The position numbers and the translations under genes were made by a program. DNA of 64,000 bases from Bolinopsis microptera (Eukaryota > Ctenophora > Tentaculata > Lobata > Bolinopsidae). The stretch's first letter is position 1. Each line of letters opens with the position of its first letter. The notes below the pieces were generated by a model. It was not told the DNA's origin. It did not search any database and worked only from the letters and a program-made list of their open reading frames with translations. Location: contig NC_087077.1 in assembly GCF_026151205.1 (NCBI RefSeq), forward strand, positions 15,908,983-15,972,982. Reading direction: 5' to 3'. Shown one piece after another: positions 61,080 through 64,000 of the stretch.

Positions 61080-61570
61080 AAAAATAAAAATCTTTACACT
61101 GTTTTAGAAAATCATTTCTTTCTTAAATCCTTCTAATCTAACTTAAAACTTAAAACTGTCAAGCAGTTTCTTGTCATCTGGAGGGAGGTTTGTTCCAATA
61201 ATGAATGACTCGTCCGGAAGAAACGAAGACTGGAGATTCTTCATTTAGTTTCACTCTTACTACCTCTATTGGTTGAAACAAGATTAAGACCAGATCTGTT
61301 TCTCATTCTGAACAACCCGATCCATATTCATAAACCACTAGTTACTTTAAAAAGCTTCAATAAGGTCCCACGTATTCGCAGCTCTGCCCGCGTTGTCAGA
61401 TTGAGGATATCCCGTCTACGCTGTATGGAAGAGTACCCACCTCATCAATAACGACGGGTTAAAAAAACCGCCTCTGGACGCTCTCCAGCTCCAAAACAGT
61501 CCCCATTCCATGAGCCGCAATGGATTCACATTGGACACAATATCAAGTTGAGGTCTTATTTCAAAAGCTT
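61080..61570 (-). pseudogene. Decayed LINE reverse-transcriptase tail
   Basis: On the minus strand, in broken frames: LELESVQRRFF, then RRRDILNLTTRAELRIRGTL then LKLFKVTSGL, then RSGLNLVSTNRGSKSE, then IHYWNKPP and a last SFK.KL.. block. Order and spacing match the C-terminal thumb and tail of LINE reverse transcriptases (QRRFT, LxLxxLExRR, FK, N.R.., WN.LP). Several frameshifts and stops mark it as dead. Confidence 0.7.
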
Positions 61571-62241
61571 TATAAATAGCTATATTACAATCTGTTCTTG
61601 ATAACTACTCCTTCAATCCAGCAGATCATACGATTTGCTTTAGAAATTACATGCTTTTATCTGTTCATTCCCAAAGCAGGAACTATGGGTAATAACCCCC
61701 AAGTCTTTTTCTGTGCAGATACTTCTAGTTCTACTCCATTTACAATTAGTTTAAGTTGATTATTAATCAGATTAATATGCACTATTTACACTTGGCCAGG
61801 ATTGAAGTTTAAGTGCCTAATACTCTCCCAAATTTCGAGTTCTAAAATATCATCAGTACACTGCCATGGTTAGCTGCATTCCAAACTACTTGAGATCATC
61901 TGCAAAATAATTTAATCTTATTTTTAACAATGTTGAAAAATGTTGCTCCAAAATCGTTAAAGAGAGCATTTTAAACAATATTACATAGCATTAGTACTAT
62001 ACTGCATAACTATTATAAATTAAGCACCCTACAATTTTAAAGATTAAACAAATTGTGAGAAGAAGGGGTAGATTGGGTTGATTGGGGAAGATGTTAATTA
62101 TTGATTTTCGGGTCGTTATCAACATTCTGGAACGTGCAAAAATGCCTCAGGCTTCCTTTAAATATTACAATCTAAATTTCTTTCCTGTAGCTGCTTGAAT
62201 TTATTTTAGATTTGACTGTTGTGAATGGGTCATGGAAAAGT
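61571..62241. other. No gene seen (possibly further LINE remnant)
   Basis: This lies directly on the RT side of the LINE tail and may include decayed upstream parts of it. Nothing definite is readable. Confidence 0.3.
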
Positions 62242-62321
62242 TACCTTGGGACCCCAGGCTATTATGTTCATTAACAAATAAAGATTTGGCGGAATGACAG
62301 GCTGAGCGCAGCCCAGTAATG
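62242..62321 (+). repeat. Dispersed repeat R2, copy 3
   Basis: TTACCTTGGGACCCCAGGCT ... GACAGGCTGAGCGCAGCCCA, matching 8118-8193 closely. Confidence 0.65.
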
Positions 62322-62632
62322 GAAAAGGAGTTCTCTCAAGAACATTGCTGTTTTTTTTCCTAAATAGACTCATAAAAGTAAATAAATAAATATACAAGCC
62401 TCCCTAGTAAAACTTTAAAACCACTGGTTCACACTTCAAAATTGAAATACCTACGTGGCATGTCATGGACCTTTTTTCGATGTTTTATGTTAATGTTCAG
62501 TGCAATAAGAAAGAGAGACAAAATTAAAGTAAAACAAAATTAAAGTAAAACAAAATTTGTTGACAAATTCTTTTATGGGAGTTATAGTTATGGCTTAAAG
62601 CTGTTTTAGTCACGTGACAGGCTAATAAAACC

Positions 62633-63402
62633 GTTGTAGGTTTACAACCTACCAGGACGCGCGCCGAGTTGGAACAGATATTTTACGAGTATCACCCGAT
62701 AAATAAAACCAAAATCACGTGATAATTTTTCGGCCGCGGCGAGCGAATTCAGTAAGAGCTCAAAAACTGTGAAATTTCTCGCTAACGGTTTGTATTCTTT
62801 GCATGGATGAATTAGTACTCTGTCGTTGTAGCCGGATGCGTTTTGTGCTAGATCGGCGAGATGCGCTTACTGTGGCCGCGCGAGCTGCCATGAATTGACA
62901 TCGTCAATTACTCTGTCGGCATAATAATACTATCTTACTATATATAAGCGAGACGATATATATATATATATATATCTATATATATATATTATTATATATA
63001 TTTATCTGTGCCATTTTATGACATCCACGCATCAAATTTAACGCGAATTTCTGCAAAAACCGTAAAAAGATATACAACTGAAACTTTTTGACTGGGTCAA
63101 ATGCTTTAATGCCTCCTAAATCAGCATGAAAAAATAAAAACTTGGCCAGAAAATAGGAGTTTTAGATGCCCAAAAATTTGGTACCCCACGTGGGTGTCAA
63201 ACACGCGATTAAATACAAAATAGGTAATAATTTGTTTTAGGTTCTTGAGTCTTCTTGACACCATTTTAGGGAGTTCGACGGGGTTCCTGCTAGTACATTA
63301 ACGGTGATACTCGTAAAATATCTCTGATCCCTATATATATTATTCAGGACCATCGACGAGTCCAACTCGGCGCGCGTCCTGGTAGGTTGTAAACCTACAA
63401 CT
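62633..63402. mobile_element. R3 element with inverted ends, containing an R1 copy
   Basis: Left end GTTGTAGGTTTACAACCTAC followed by CAGGACGCGCGCCGAGTTGG; right end is its inverse (CCAACTCGGCGCGCGTCCTG, then GTAGGTTGTAAACCTACAAC). TATTTTACGAGTATCACCCG follows the left end and its inverse lies near 63304. The interior (62930-63240) is the R1 repeat, with an AT dinucleotide tract at 62957-63000. Copies of the end block also occur at 8222-8880. Confidence 0.7.
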
Positions 63403-64000
63403 ATACATGAAACTTCAAACTTAAGACTTGTATTACTAAATTTCGCGAAATGTATTTTTGATTGTTTTATGCACACGGAGCAAATATTTCAAATTCAATC
63501 AATGTAAAATAAAAAAACAAATTTTAGGAAAACAAATTTAAATTTTGGTTATTTATTAATAACAATCAAAATTATCATTCCATAAAAAAATAAAAGCCGG
63601 CGTTATTTGACTGCCTCAGTAAGGTGAATAATAAAAAATAACGAGTTATCAGCGTTTTATAGTATATACAATACGGAGCCAGGTCAAGCATATTTTACAC
63701 AAAATTTAATTTTGAGAACATTTTATGTTTTGAATTGTTACATGTTACCATTTGCCGCTTCAACACGCAAATTAATATTTTTGCTACACAGCCATTCGAA
63801 AAAAATTTTTCATGCTCTGCTTTGCAAAGAAAAAATAAATTCAAAGTTTGTTTCTAGAACTCGCCAATGGCCAATGCATTGTAGCGCGATGCGTTACTGG
63901 TCCGCGCCGCGCACCTAATTATGCTTCTCGCAACCAACCTCGCTTGTATCACGTTGTGTCACCCACGGTCGTTTCACTGTATCGTTCTAACGGATACAGG
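63403..64000. other. No gene seen
   Basis: AT-rich; the last 150 bases are less so. No exon recognised before the window ends. Confidence 0.35.

Overview
This is AT-rich animal nuclear DNA with spliced genes (clear GT...AG introns), gene-size introns full of repeats, and no bacterial features. The protein set (SRP receptor alpha, palmitoyl thioesterase 2, matrix metalloproteinases, an FWWh/FAM227 protein, LINE ORF1- and RT-type relics) fits an early-branching invertebrate. A cnidarian, perhaps a hydrozoan, is my best guess from the retroelement style, but the phylum is inference.

Layout. 0-9.6 kb: the right end of a motif-array DNA element, the 5' exons of an SRPRA gene, a broken PPT2-like exon cut by a repeat, a LINE tail and dispersed repeats. 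9.7-23.3 kb (minus strand): MMP-A, a secreted-type matrix metalloproteinase with a one-base frameshift and a decayed upstream exon; its introns hold a TTAA-flanked element and a 5.08-kb element with 324-bp terminal inverted repeats (TIRs) that carries an ankyrin-like spliced gene. 26.0-37.5 kb (minus): MMP-B, an apparently intact 20-exon paralog (about 1,176 aa) with a signal peptide, two discoidin/fucolectin-like segments, a cysteine switch, a roughly 200-residue insert, a furin site, a zinc site HEIGHALGILH and a hemopexin-like tail. 39.0-53.1 kb or beyond (plus): a FAM227-like (FWWh) gene, head-to-head with MMP-B. One of its introns contains a minisatellite whose every unit copies the exon's own 3' splice site. 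A second, 10-kb intron contains a 1.08-kb foldback element, an intronless antisense gene for a 772-aa NERD-nuclease/SF1-helicase-like protein, and two further DNA elements. 53.1-64 kb: an ORF1/gag-like gene, retroelement relics and repeats.

The most unusual signal is a class of DNA elements (1-1814, 26298-27898, 48297-51149, and by architecture 35684-36819). Each is filled with many copies of a short element-specific motif spaced tens to hundreds of bases apart, in one orientation on one side and reversed on the other. The first three share the terminal sequence GGACACGTT and a common motif layout, TGTGA/ATGAC ... GGCAC/GCCCC, with a different core in each element. No transposase is visible in any of them.

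The two MMP paralogs share exon phases almost throughout, so they come from a tandem duplication. MMP-B looks functional and MMP-A looks recently damaged. All exon coordinates are my own hand splicing; lengths and phases were checked by arithmetic but no database search was possible.
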